Program-made: the position numbers and the translations under genes
Shown: positions 7,173-14,942 of the stretch, in pieces
Layout of the letters: the number at the start of each line of letters is the position of its first letter
How positions within the stretch are numbered: the first letter of the stretch is position 1
Notes under the pieces: generated by a model
The model's input: only the letters and a program-made list of their open reading frames with translations
Told to the model about the DNA's origin: nothing
The model's database searches: none
Assembly: GCA_022424925.1 (NCBI GenBank)
Contig: JAKMGM010000084.1
Span: 1-18,969, forward strand
Reading direction: 5' to 3'
DNA: 18,969 nt
Source: Candidatus Poseidoniaceae archaeon
GTDB taxonomy: Archaea > Thermoplasmatota > Poseidoniia > Poseidoniales > Poseidoniaceae

Positions 7173-8006
7173 ATGGCGGAAACTTTGCTCAGTCTTCGTG
7201 GCGTTACCAAAAAGTTCACCGAAGTTGAAGCGCTTACTGAAATCGACCTCGACATTCATTCCGGCGAGATTGTTGGTCTTGTCGGTAGCAACGGAGCCGG
7301 TAAAACAACGCTGCTGCGACTTATGGCGGGTGTGTATTCTCCTACGACTGGGAGTGTGCTTCTTAGCAGTGGTCGGCCGGTACAAGAGATGCGGCAGGAA
7401 TTAGGCGTCGTTCCTGAATCCACAGGGCTGTATTCGCGACTGACTGCATGGGAAAACATTCGTTACCACAGTCGAATGCACGGTGTAAGTGACGCTGTAG
7501 CGTGGGCGCGAACAGAAAAATTCGCTGAACATCTCGACATGAGCGAGAATCTACGGCGACACACCAAAGGCTTCTCACGAGGTATGAAACAGAAAACCGC
7601 ATTGTTGCGAGCTTTAGCACACGGCCCGAACATCTTACTACTTGATGAGCCAACTGCGGGCCTCGACATTACCAGTGCTCGTACCGTTCGTGCTCTCGTT
7701 AGGCAATTGCGTAATGAAGGTGGCACTGTGATTTATTCAACGCACCATCTCGCTGAAGCACAACAAGTGTGCGATCGAATAGTGATTATTCACAACGGAG
7801 AACTACGCGCAGATGGTTCACCAACCGAACTCCTGGAAGGCACAGGAACCGAAACACTCGAGGATGCATATGTCTCACTTACCCTCGATCAGGCTCGACC
7901 GCGACATGAAGACAACGACAAGGAAGGTGTCCTAAGCAGTTGGTGGAGGCGATTATTCACGCCAAGAACGCCAAAGGCAACAATGGGGGAATCAACTGAT
8001 GAGTGA
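7173..8006 (+). CDS. ABC transporter ATP-binding protein, NatA type
   Basis: This is the ATPase of an ABC-2 type exporter (277 residues). Visible motifs are Walker A GSNGAGKTT (38-46), ABC signature FSRGMKQK (134-141), Walker B ILLLDEP (154-160) followed by TAGLD, and the H-loop STHH (H191). The Met-containing signature and the ABC-2 permease immediately downstream fit the NatA/drug-export group. TTG 7143 is open upstream, but ATG 7173 preceded by GGGTGATA, with MAETLLSLRGVTKKF matching the usual first strand, is preferred. The last 8 nt overlap the permease gene. The substrate is not deducible; Na+ export is only the precedent from NatAB. Confidence 0.92.
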   Translation: MAETLLSLRGVTKKFTEVEALTEIDLDIHSGEIVGLVGSNGAGKTTLLRLMAGVYSPTTGSVLLSSGRPVQEMRQELGVVPESTGLYSRLTAWENIRYHSRMHGVSDAVAWARTEKFAEHLDMSENLRRHTKGFSRGMKQKTALLRALAHGPNILLLDEPTAGLDITSARTVRALVRQLRNEGGTVIYSTHHLAEAQQVCDRIVIIHNGELRADGSPTELLEGTGTETLEDAYVSLTLDQARPRHEDNDKEGVLSSWWRRLFTPRTPKATMGESTDE

Positions 8007-9219
8007 TGGGAGTGGCCGAAGGGTGCGTGCCATCGCGGCAAAAGAAATTGTCGAATTCGCTCGTGATTGGCGTACTATCATGGCCATCATTGTCATTCCA
8101 TTACTCATGTTCCCACTGCTTTTCATTCTCTTTCCCGTGCTACTCGAATCCGAAGCAGCAGAACTTGATGCGCTTGAGGTTGCCGTGATTGTACAAAGCG
8201 ATGATTTTCCAGAGAATCTTCACGAAAACCTCTCGTTTGCTGGAGTTGTGACGCTGATTGAACCTCTTCCAAACCTTACTACGCTTTCTGACCCGGCCGG
8301 TGATCTCGAACGGGTACGAAACAGTTCGGTTGATGCGGTACTGCGCTTTGAATCAAACAACCAGACATGGTCGTATGCAATTCTACACCTTTCGACATCT
8401 GAACGTTCCAATGAGGCAAGGTATCGGTTACTTGCGACGCTTTCAGAATGGGAAGATTCTGAAGTGCGCCAACGAATATCTGATGGTGGACTCGATGTCA
8501 ATGAAACCCTCGATCCACTGCGTTGGAATGGAGACATAGCACAGGGTGATGTTGCAACAACAGGTGAGCAAGCAGGTATGGTACTGTCGTTGTTCATACC
8601 TCTCGTACTTGCAATCTGGACATACTCCAGTGCTATACAGCCGTCAATCGACATGACGGCTGGCGAACGTGAGCGAGGTACGCTCGAGGCTTTGCTGTGT
8701 TTACCGTGTACACGCCTCGAACTCCTCATGGGCAAATGGGTAGCGGTTGCAACAATCACTGGTATTGGAGTGGTGCTACAAATTTGTGGTTTGCTGTTTG
8801 CGATTGGTTATTTAGCATCTTCAAGTTTCATAGGATTGCCAAAACTTTCACTCGTTTCGGTGGGTCTGATCGTACTCTCAATCCTGCTGTTTGCAGTCAT
8901 GGTTGTGGCTTTTGAACTCGCCTTGGCCATGCGTTCACACAGCGTCAAAGAAGCAGGCTCAATTCTAGCACCGGCACTGATGCTTATTCTCTTCCCAGCA
9001 CTGTTTACACAAGTCATTAATTTAGACGGCATTGAAGGTTTCTGGTTTGCCATTCCAGTGGTCAACATTCTGTTAGCACTTCGTGAACTTCTCATGAACA
9101 GAGTGATTACTGAGCACGTCCTCATTTGGGTGATGTCATCACTGCTGTATGCAAGCCTTGCTGCGTACTATGCTTCAAAGCAGTTCAGCCGCGAAGACAT
9201 TGTCACTTCACTTTCATGA
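7999..9219 (+). CDS. ABC-2 type permease, NatB-like
   Basis: This is the membrane partner of the preceding ATPase (406 residues). One N-terminal membrane segment (about 27-50, IIVIPLLMFPLLFILF) follows a cytoplasmic stretch containing AAKEIVEFARDWRT. A large extracytoplasmic region spans about 52-190 with several possible N-glycosylation sites. The C-terminal half has five to six more membrane helices. The motif DMTAGERERGTLEALLCLP lies after the second helix and is a hallmark of NatB/ABC-2 exporters. The ATG overlaps the ATPase gene by 8 nt, which implies coupled synthesis. The 3' end overlaps the convergent aminotransferase gene by 6 nt. Confidence 0.9.
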   Translation: MSDGSGRRVRAIAAKEIVEFARDWRTIMAIIVIPLLMFPLLFILFPVLLESEAAELDALEVAVIVQSDDFPENLHENLSFAGVVTLIEPLPNLTTLSDPAGDLERVRNSSVDAVLRFESNNQTWSYAILHLSTSERSNEARYRLLATLSEWEDSEVRQRISDGGLDVNETLDPLRWNGDIAQGDVATTGEQAGMVLSLFIPLVLAIWTYSSAIQPSIDMTAGERERGTLEALLCLPCTRLELLMGKWVAVATITGIGVVLQICGLLFAIGYLASSSFIGLPKLSLVSVGLIVLSILLFAVMVVAFELALAMRSHSVKEAGSILAPALMLILFPALFTQVINLDGIEGFWFAIPVVNILLALRELLMNRVITEHVLIWVMSSLLYASLAAYYASKQFSREDIVTSLS

Positions 9220-10758
9220 ACGGTCGCTGAAGTGAGTCAATGCGTTACGAACTATCTCTATGATAGCGTCAATTTCAGCAGATGTGATGTTGAAATGTGG
9301 GGTGAATCGTAAGGCGTTGGTTCCACCGTGGATGACGCCAAGGCCGTGTTTGCGGCACCATGTTTCTACTGCATCAAATCCAACCACAGGGAATTGATGT
9401 GGTTCAAGTTCCGCACTCAACAACAAACCTGTACCTTGAACTTGAGTGATGACGCCTGGCATCTCCTCGGCGAGAACCTTGAGTTTGGCAACAAACTCAT
9501 CGCCTCTGTCACGTATATTGGCACGCAATTCGGGCGTAATCAATTCAAGAACTGCGCATGCTGTTTCGAGTGCACGTGGGTTGGTCGTCATTGTATTGCC
9601 GTAAATTCCTACGACATAATTTTCGGAAGCACGGTCATTCAACCCGAGAACTGAAAGAGGGTATTGGCCGGCATTCAATGCCTTGGACCATGTTTCCAAG
9701 TCAGGGCACTCAGCGTCTTGAAATCCGTCATAATCAATGATTGAAAGGCATCCTTGGCCGCGAATACCGGCTTGTATTGAATCAACGAGTAACATTGAAC
9801 CGTGTTCAAGCGTCAGTCGACGAGCAGCATCATAGAAAGAACGGTCAACGCACGCACCAGGATTACCTTCGCCTTGTACGGGTTCGATCGCCATCAGTTC
9901 AATGAACACATTGTCTTTTTCAGCATCAGCAAAAGCTTGCTCGAGTGCTTCAACATCATTTGCAGGAACCAAAATGAGGTTATCTCTGTCCCGGAAAGTT
10001 GCAAGATTTTTGTCGTATGATGATTTACACGAGTGCGAGATTTGCGCAGGACGGTCCGTGCGTCCATGGAATGCCTTTTCAACAGCCATGAGTTTGATTT
10101 CCTTTCCCTCATGTGGTCCACCTGGGCCTGTCATTTTCCTCGCATTGACGTCAGCAATACGGAGACTCACGGTGACTGACTCTGAACCGCTGTTCATGCA
10201 AATGAAGCGTGTGAAAGGACAGGAGCCCCGAGTGTAGCCGAGTTCAGTTTGCAGGCGGTGTGCGAGACGTTTGTGACTGTAGGACGGTGTCATTACGTTC
10301 GCCATTACCCAATTTTGAGACATTGCGGTAATGACCTCACCTGGTCCATGTCCACTACCGAGCATTCCGTATCCTCCGTTGTCATGAAGGACGGCGCCGT
10401 GCGCAGTGATAATCCAAGGGCCGCATGCAGCCAGAGCGACATAGGGGTTCACAGTTGCTGGATTGTAGAAATTAATAAAATCAGCCTGTAAAATCGGGAC
10501 GATTTGAGATTCGGGCATCGAGAGCATGTCCTGTCCGAATTCCATGGCCAGTTCTCTTTGCCGCACAACCGCTTCCTCAATCGCTGTGCCGAGTTTCGGG
10601 TCGATTCGCAGGAAACGCTGAATCATTTCATCTGACATTCCTACAGTGTCGCGGTTTGGAGCGAGACTGCGCAAATCTTCTAAGAGACTGAATGGGTTAA
10701 CCGTAACCTGTGCCATCAAAGCATTGTCGTGTATGGACACCTTTGAACATTCGCTCAT
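9214..10758 (-). CDS. Class III PLP-dependent aminotransferase, divergent, long N-terminus
   Basis: The 514-residue product is a fold-type I aminotransferase. It has the phosphate-binding NSGSESV (189-195), the Asp that contacts the pyridine nitrogen in LLVDSIQAGIRGQG (D326, with Q329) and the Schiff-base Lys in ETWSKALNAGQYPL (K359). The usual DE-x-Q motif is DSIQ here. About 105 residues precede the ordinary start of the domain, longer than in ornithine or acetylornithine aminotransferases, and the region GAVLHDNGGYGMLGSGHGP replaces the common D-x-D-G-x-x-Y-x-D motif. Relatives are often annotated as ornithine or lysine aminotransferases; the substrate is not clear from sequence. ATG 10758 is used; ATG 10716 (MAQVTVNPFSLL) is an alternative. 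No pathway partner adjoins it. Confidence 0.88.
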   Translation of the reverse strand: MSECSKVSIHDNALMAQVTVNPFSLLEDLRSLAPNRDTVGMSDEMIQRFLRIDPKLGTAIEEAVVRQRELAMEFGQDMLSMPESQIVPILQADFINFYNPATVNPYVALAACGPWIITAHGAVLHDNGGYGMLGSGHGPGEVITAMSQNWVMANVMTPSYSHKRLAHRLQTELGYTRGSCPFTRFICMNSGSESVTVSLRIADVNARKMTGPGGPHEGKEIKLMAVEKAFHGRTDRPAQISHSCKSSYDKNLATFRDRDNLILVPANDVEALEQAFADAEKDNVFIELMAIEPVQGEGNPGACVDRSFYDAARRLTLEHGSMLLVDSIQAGIRGQGCLSIIDYDGFQDAECPDLETWSKALNAGQYPLSVLGLNDRASENYVVGIYGNTMTTNPRALETACAVLELITPELRANIRDRGDEFVAKLKVLAEEMPGVITQVQGTGLLLSAELEPHQFPVVGFDAVETWCRKHGLGVIHGGTNALRFTPHFNITSAEIDAIIEIVRNALTHFSDRS

Positions 10759-10821
10759 ATTGCAGTCGTTGTCGTGTTCTTTCTCTTAACAAGTAATACC
10801 TCAGTAATAGCATAAGAATAC

Positions 10822-10828
10822 TTATATC
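10822..10828 (+). promoter_or_regulatory. TATA box of the preQ0 operon
   Basis: TTATATC is centred about 25 nt upstream of the GTG at 10850. That spacing implies transcription starts at or next to the start codon, giving a leaderless mRNA, which is common in archaea. The same AT-rich stretch lies in the 91-nt gap to the divergent aminotransferase gene and could serve both directions. Confidence 0.6.
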
Positions 10829-10849
10829 TGCCTCGGCACACGGCTAATC

Positions 10850-11017
10850 GTGCCTAAGATTTCCCTGGACATGCCTGCCGAACTGGTAGAGGATTTACGC
10901 AAACACGTTGGTGATGCGCACAAGTTTGTGAGTCTAGCAGATGCTGTGCGTACGGCATGTCGGAAATTGTTAGACCAGTTGGACGAAATCGATGCGAGGC
11001 ACGGGAGGACGAATTAA
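10850..11017 (+). CDS. Ribbon-helix-helix (CopG/MetJ-Arc type) DNA-binding protein (55 aa)
   Basis: This small gene reads GTG 10850 to TAA 11015-11017. The product has the short beta-strand MPKISLDMP followed by helix AELVEDLRKHVG and a second helix (FVSLADAVRTACRKLLDQL), ending DEIDARHGR. This is the standard ribbon-helix-helix dimer, and the PKISLDMP and DEIDARHGR elements are typical of a conserved euryarchaeal group. Such proteins repress or activate by inserting the strand pair into the major groove. It is leaderless by promoter spacing, and its stop overlaps the folE ATG by 1 nt (TAATG). Autoregulation of the operon is a reasonable inference but is not shown. Confidence 0.85.
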   Translation: MPKISLDMPAELVEDLRKHVGDAHKFVSLADAVRTACRKLLDQLDEIDARHGRTN

Positions 11018-11586
11018 TGGCGAGCAAAGACGATGCAGAACGAGCAGTCAAGACACTGCTTGAATACCTTGAAGGCGACGCTGAAAGGGAAGGTTTGTTG
11101 AAAACACCACAACGCGTGATTGAATCCTGGGGTGAGATATTTTCGGGATACACTGTTGATGCAGAGGAACTGCTCCAGTCAACGTTTAATGGAGAAGGTT
11201 ACGATGGAATCGTACTGTTACGTGATATCGAATTCCATTCGACGTGTGAACACCATCTTCAACCATTTAGTGGCCGCGCACACATTGCATACATTCCCGT
11301 CGACCGAATTGTTGGCATCAGTAAACTCGCTCGAATCGTTGATGCGCATGCTCTACGGTTGCAAAACCAGGAACGCATTACCAAAGGGGTAGCGGATGAC
11401 TTGGAACAATACCTGCAACCGTTGGGGGCTGCCGTTATTCTCGAAGCATCTCACGGTTGCATGCGCTGCCGCGGTGTTCGAAAGCAGAATTCAGTCATGA
11501 CAACTTCAGCCATGCGGGGCGTGTTTTTTGACAAACCTGAAGCCCGTCAAGAACTGATGCAATTGATTCATTCCCGTCCCCTGTGA
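11017..11586 (+). CDS. folE: GTP cyclohydrolase I (FolE, type IA)
   Basis: FolE converts GTP to 7,8-dihydroneopterin triphosphate, the first step towards preQ0 and pterins. The 189-residue product has the zinc ligands in STCEHHLQPF (C77, H80) and SHGCMRCRGV (C148). The GTP-binding segment is VGISKLARIVDAHALRLQNQ, and the C-terminus QNSVMTTSAMRGVF is typical. ATG 11017 is preceded by GGGAGGACG. A GTG at 10957 is in frame, but it would overlap the ribbon-helix-helix gene and add 20 residues lacking similarity. Many archaea use the unrelated FolE2 or MptA; here the gene is the classical type. It is followed by queE after 9 nt. Confidence 0.95.
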   Translation: MASKDDAERAVKTLLEYLEGDAEREGLLKTPQRVIESWGEIFSGYTVDAEELLQSTFNGEGYDGIVLLRDIEFHSTCEHHLQPFSGRAHIAYIPVDRIVGISKLARIVDAHALRLQNQERITKGVADDLEQYLQPLGAAVILEASHGCMRCRGVRKQNSVMTTSAMRGVFFDKPEARQELMQLIHSRPL

Positions 11587-11595
11587 GGTATTCAG

Positions 11596-12255
11596 ATGTC
11601 CTTTGAACAATGCAGCATCTCGGGAGATGCAACCGTTGATTCACCACGAGACTTGGCCACAACCTACAAGATTGTAGAGATTTTTCACTCCGTTCAGGGC
11701 GAAGGTGCCCATGCTGGAATACCCCATGTGTTTGTTCGGTTTGGGAAATGTAACCTTCAGTGTGAATGGTGCGACACCGACTTTGAGACGTTTACGGAGA
11801 TGACTGCTATTGACATCCTTGCTGATGTGCTGCAGTATTCATGCAAGCGAATAATATTCACCGGTGGCGAGCCGATGTTGAATGACTTGTGGCCACTGCA
11901 TCGTCTTTTCAAGGCACGCGGATACACGCTGTCGTGTGAATCAAACGGAACTATTCTCATACCTGATGGATTGCTTGACTGGATATGCATATCACCGAAG
12001 GATCAATTGTATCCCAATGTTCGAATCAAACAAAGAGAAGGCGATGAACTCAAGTGTGTATATGTCGGTCAAGATCTGTCAATCTACGACGAATTGATGA
12101 ATGGATTCTCTCACTGCTTTTTGCAGCCCTGCTATATGGAGGCAGAATCGGTTGAGTGGAATGGTAAAAATTTCGCCATGACTGAAACAGTGGTTAAAGA
12201 GAATCCTGAATGGAGATTAAGTCTGCAGACGCACAAATGGATGGGAGTGGATTAA
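11596..12255 (+). CDS. queE: 7-carboxy-7-deazaguanine synthase (radical SAM)
   Basis: QueE rearranges 6-carboxytetrahydropterin to 7-carboxy-7-deazaguanine with a [4Fe-4S] cluster and S-adenosylmethionine. The 219-residue product has FHSVQGEGAHAG (substrate loop), the cluster motif GKCNLQCEWCDTDF (C52, C56, C59; CX3CX2C), the SAM-binding FTGGEP and the C-terminal LQTHKWMGVD. About 22 extra residues precede the normal start, and no internal ATG fits better. ATG 11596 follows GAGGTATTC. The stop codon abuts the GTG of queC with no gap, and a GGAGTGG in the queE end can serve as its ribosome binding site. Confidence 0.95.
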   Translation: MSFEQCSISGDATVDSPRDLATTYKIVEIFHSVQGEGAHAGIPHVFVRFGKCNLQCEWCDTDFETFTEMTAIDILADVLQYSCKRIIFTGGEPMLNDLWPLHRLFKARGYTLSCESNGTILIPDGLLDWICISPKDQLYPNVRIKQREGDELKCVYVGQDLSIYDELMNGFSHCFLQPCYMEAESVEWNGKNFAMTETVVKENPEWRLSLQTHKWMGVD

Positions 12256-13407
12256 GTGAAAAGAGCGGTTATGGCCTTGTCTGGTGGCATGGATTCTACA
12301 TCCCTCTTGATGCGACTCATCGCTGATGGCTACTCAGTCGACTGTTTGTCATACACGTACGGCCAAAAACATACCGTGGAGGTTGAACGTGCATGCAAGA
12401 ACATTGCATATCTCGATGAACATGGAATTTCTGTCGTCCATCGTATTATTGATTTGTCGAGTGCTTTGAGTTCATTCGAAAGCTCATTGCTCGTTGATGG
12501 TGAAGATATACCCGAAGGCCACTATGAAGAATCACAAATGAAGTCAACTGTGGTTCCGAACCGAAACGCCATCTTTGCTTCGATTCTCTACGGACATGCT
12601 CTCTCTGTTTCATCGCGAGAAGGCACAAAAGTCGATATTGCTCTTGGTGTCCACTCTGGTGACCATGAAATCTACCCTGATTGCAGGCCCGAGTTTTATA
12701 CGGCTCTTGAGCACGCATTCGCAATTGGAAATTGGGACAGTGACAAAGTGTCATTCACCTTACCATACATCGACGGGGATAAGACTTCGATTCTGCTCGA
12801 TGCTAAGAAAGCAATCGGAGTACTCGGCCTTGAATTCGATGTTGTTTTTGCCAACACTCTTACATCATATAATCCAGATTCAGATGGGAGAAGTTCCGGT
12901 ACAAGTGGTGCTGATGTAGAACGTATCCTTGCATTCAATGCCATTGGAAAAAGTGACCCGATTGAATATGTTTCATCGTGGGACGAAGTGCTCAAAAATG
13001 CGCTCGAAGTTGAGAAACAACACAGAGAAGAACAGTACAGAGAACGCCTAACTGAAGAACAGTACCATGTCACGCGTGAGAGCGGAACTGAACGGGCATT
13101 TACGGGGATTTATTGGGATGAAAAGCGCAGTGGGAATTACTTCTGCATATGTTGCGGCCACCTCTTGTTTACATCCGAAATGAAATTCGATTCGGGCTGT
13201 GGCTGGCCATCCTTTCACACTGAACATCCAGATGCAGGGATTGCCCACATTGCTGATTTCTCACACGGCATGCACCGAACCGAGGTTCAGTGCGTGCATT
13301 GCAAGGCTCACCTTGGACACATTTTCAACGACGGCCCAAGACAATTTGGTGGGATGCGTTACTGCATCAATTCAGCATCTCTTAATTTTGAGGAGTTGGA
13401 TGAATGA
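12256..13407 (+). CDS. queC: QueC-MsrB fusion: 7-cyano-7-deazaguanine synthase plus methionine-R-sulfoxide reductase B
   Basis: Residues 1-260 are QueC, which makes preQ0 from 7-carboxy-7-deazaguanine, ammonia and ATP. It has the PP-loop LSGGMDSTS (8-16), VVPNRNAIF (99-107), HSGDHEIYPDCR (133-144) and FTLPY (167-171). At the usual zinc site the four cysteines are replaced by S204, S214, S217 and D220, while the flanking TLTSYN and ER residues are kept. Residues 265-383 form a full MsrB domain, which reduces methionine-R-sulfoxide. It has zinc pairs C297/C300 and C346/C349, SGCGWPSF with C315, HLGHIF and the catalytic C370 in RYCINSASL. The C315-C370 spacing matches known resolving/catalytic pairs. 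One uninterrupted frame joins both domains. GTG 12256 is the start. The stop overlaps the queD ATG. Confidence 0.95.
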   Translation: MKRAVMALSGGMDSTSLLMRLIADGYSVDCLSYTYGQKHTVEVERACKNIAYLDEHGISVVHRIIDLSSALSSFESSLLVDGEDIPEGHYEESQMKSTVVPNRNAIFASILYGHALSVSSREGTKVDIALGVHSGDHEIYPDCRPEFYTALEHAFAIGNWDSDKVSFTLPYIDGDKTSILLDAKKAIGVLGLEFDVVFANTLTSYNPDSDGRSSGTSGADVERILAFNAIGKSDPIEYVSSWDEVLKNALEVEKQHREEQYRERLTEEQYHVTRESGTERAFTGIYWDEKRSGNYFCICCGHLLFTSEMKFDSGCGWPSFHTEHPDAGIAHIADFSHGMHRTEVQCVHCKAHLGHIFNDGPRQFGGMRYCINSASLNFEELDE

Positions 13408-13853
13408 CAACACGAATACGCCGATTTGTCGAGACTGATACCGGGCACAGAGTGCCGAATCACAAGAGCAAATGCCGTCACATGCACGGTCACCGTTACC
13501 GCTTCGAAGCTGAAATCGAGGGTGAAACAGTCAAGGAAAGCGGTGTGAGCGAAGAGGGCATGTTGATGGATTTTTCAGATGTGAGCGCGATTTTAATGGA
13601 ACATGTTCATGATGTCATCGACCATGCCTTTGTCGTCTACGAAGGAGATACTGCAGCACGTCAAGCATGCGACTTGATGGGGGATGGGCACCGGACTGTT
13701 GTTGTCCCATTCATTCCAACGGCAGAAAATCTGGCGAAGTGGGCTTTTGAGCAAGTTGCGCCACACATTGCAACCACCTATGGAAATGCTCTGAAGTTGG
13801 TGGCCATGCATGTTCGGGAGACGCCGAAAAGTACTGCTTCGTGGATTCCTTAA
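13404..13853 (+). CDS. queD: 6-carboxy-5,6,7,8-tetrahydropterin synthase (QueD/PTPS family)
   Basis: QueD converts dihydroneopterin triphosphate to 6-carboxytetrahydropterin. The 149-residue protein has the zinc histidines H15, H28 and H30 (TGHRVPNH and HMHGH), the catalytic Cys C24 in HKSKCRH, and the Asp-His pair in VIDHAFV (D73, H74). The substrate-binding Glu is in VRETPKSTASW (E139). This matches QueD/PTPS-I-like enzymes, although archaeal PTPS paralogues can have pterin roles. The start ATGA overlaps the queC stop and is preceded by GAGGAG. The operon order is regulator, folE, queE, queC-msrB, queD. Its stop directly abuts the stop of the convergent trmJ-like gene. Confidence 0.93.
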   Translation: MTTRIRRFVETDTGHRVPNHKSKCRHMHGHRYRFEAEIEGETVKESGVSEEGMLMDFSDVSAILMEHVHDVIDHAFVVYEGDTAARQACDLMGDGHRTVVVPFIPTAENLAKWAFEQVAPHIATTYGNALKLVAMHVRETPKSTASWIP

Positions 13854-14693
13854 CTATTCTTCTTCGAGCGGTGAAATTTTCCGACGCCGATGACGTCTCC
13901 AGGTTTCATCACCTGCCACATATTGCAACGCTGTTGTAGCATCGAGTATTCCACCGATCATACGCGTAGCTTCATCTTCGGTCGGCATTGAGCGCATTAT
14001 ACTGCGATGTAAGTTATCTGAGAAACTGTTGCGTCGCTCCTCATTACCGGGCAATGCTTGACCGAATTCATTGATACCTTGTTGTAGAATCTTACGTAAG
14101 GTGGAGTTAATACTGCGTTCTAAGGGTACGATGTTTGGTATACCCGGATTCCTGCCTTGACTGGCAAGAACTGTTTGGCGATGAAGTTCATAGACACACG
14201 CATTGACTGCATGGGAGAGATTGGCAATGGGGTATCCTTCCCATGTAGGCAGGGTCACCAAAAAATCACACTTAGCAAGGTCTTCTGTCGACAACCCCTT
14301 GCCTTCTTCACCAAAAATGAGTGCAACTGAACCGTCCAAAGATTCAATCCGTTCTGCCATTTCCCACGGGTAAGTGAAATGACGAAAGTTCGTCTTGGAA
14401 CCGATTTCTCTTTTACCCGATGTGCCAATACACACAGCGCAATCTTCAGTCGCCTCCTCAAGACTGTCGTGGACGGTACAGGTGTCGAGTATCCTGCCCG
14501 CATGTTTAGCCCTGTTTCGAGCCTCTATGTCATCGGGACTGCACGTTGGGTTCACCAATCGTAATGATGTGAAGCCGTAGTTTAGCATCGACCTGCAAAC
14601 CGCGCCTAAATTTCCTGGGTGAGACGAACCAATGAGTATGACATGCAGTTCATAGGAGCGAGTGGGGAGAGGTAATCGCTGTCGATCACCCAT
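13854..14693 (-). CDS. trmJ: tRNA/rRNA 2'-O-methyltransferase, TrmJ-like (SPOUT)
   Basis: This SpoU/TrmH-class methyltransferase has 279 residues and most likely methylates the 2'-OH of nucleotide 32 in tRNA. Motif 1 is SSHPGNLGAVCRSMLNYGF (N28 and R34), motif 2 is LIFGEEGKGLS and motif 3 is LPTWEGYPIANLSHAVNACVYE. These form the trefoil-knot SAM site. The usual SLNLS of motif 3 is IANLS. The C-terminal 100 residues, rich in charge and ending RRHRRRKISPLEEE, extend past the catalytic domain. ATG 14693 follows a strong GAGGAGGAAT and is 2 nt after the upstream stop, so it belongs to the ribosomal operon. Substrate site is inferred from family. Confidence 0.85.
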   Translation of the reverse strand: MGDRQRLPLPTRSYELHVILIGSSHPGNLGAVCRSMLNYGFTSLRLVNPTCSPDDIEARNRAKHAGRILDTCTVHDSLEEATEDCAVCIGTSGKREIGSKTNFRHFTYPWEMAERIESLDGSVALIFGEEGKGLSTEDLAKCDFLVTLPTWEGYPIANLSHAVNACVYELHRQTVLASQGRNPGIPNIVPLERSINSTLRKILQQGINEFGQALPGNEERRNSFSDNLHRSIMRSMPTEDEATRMIGGILDATTALQYVAGDETWRRHRRRKISPLEEE

Positions 14694-14695
14694 AG

Positions 14696-14929
14696 CTATT
14701 CCTCCTCGTTATGAGATTCATAAACAGGCTTGAACTCGAGAATCCATTTTGGATTGCATGGCTGATAAAGAAAGAACAGGTAGCCCCCGCCTTCTCGATC
14801 CTTCATGACCAGTGAACGCTTACGAACACCGTAGATGTTACGGAGATGCAAGATAAGTGCTTCCAGCACTGCTTCATTTGGATGGTGAACAGATACTGGG
14901 GTGCGGTCCCAGTTGACGCGCACGCCCAC
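14696..14929 (-). CDS. Hypothetical protein (77 aa) between eS17 and trmJ
   Basis: I do not recognise this protein. It probably starts at GTG 14929 (GTG 14923 is an alternative); the frame has a stop just upstream, so no ATG start is available. The sequence suggests a strand (VRVNWDRTPVSV), a helix (NEAVLEALILHLRNIYG), then strands RSLVMKDREGGGYLFFLYQ and WILEFKPVYE, a small alpha/beta fold with an acidic tail. There is no cysteine pair or membrane segment. It begins 13 nt after the eS17 stop and ends 2 nt before trmJ, so it is very likely translated. Its position in a ribosomal/tRNA operon suggests a translation-related role, which is inference only. Confidence 0.65.
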   Translation of the reverse strand: MGVRVNWDRTPVSVHHPNEAVLEALILHLRNIYGVRKRSLVMKDREGGGYLFFLYQPCNPKWILEFKPVYESHNEEE

Positions 14930-14942
14930 TTCAACGCCTCAT

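Noticed and set aside
10957..11016. Upstream GTG start for folE
   Set aside because: It overlaps the ribbon-helix-helix gene in another frame and adds residues without family similarity; ATG 11017 has a good GGGAGG site.
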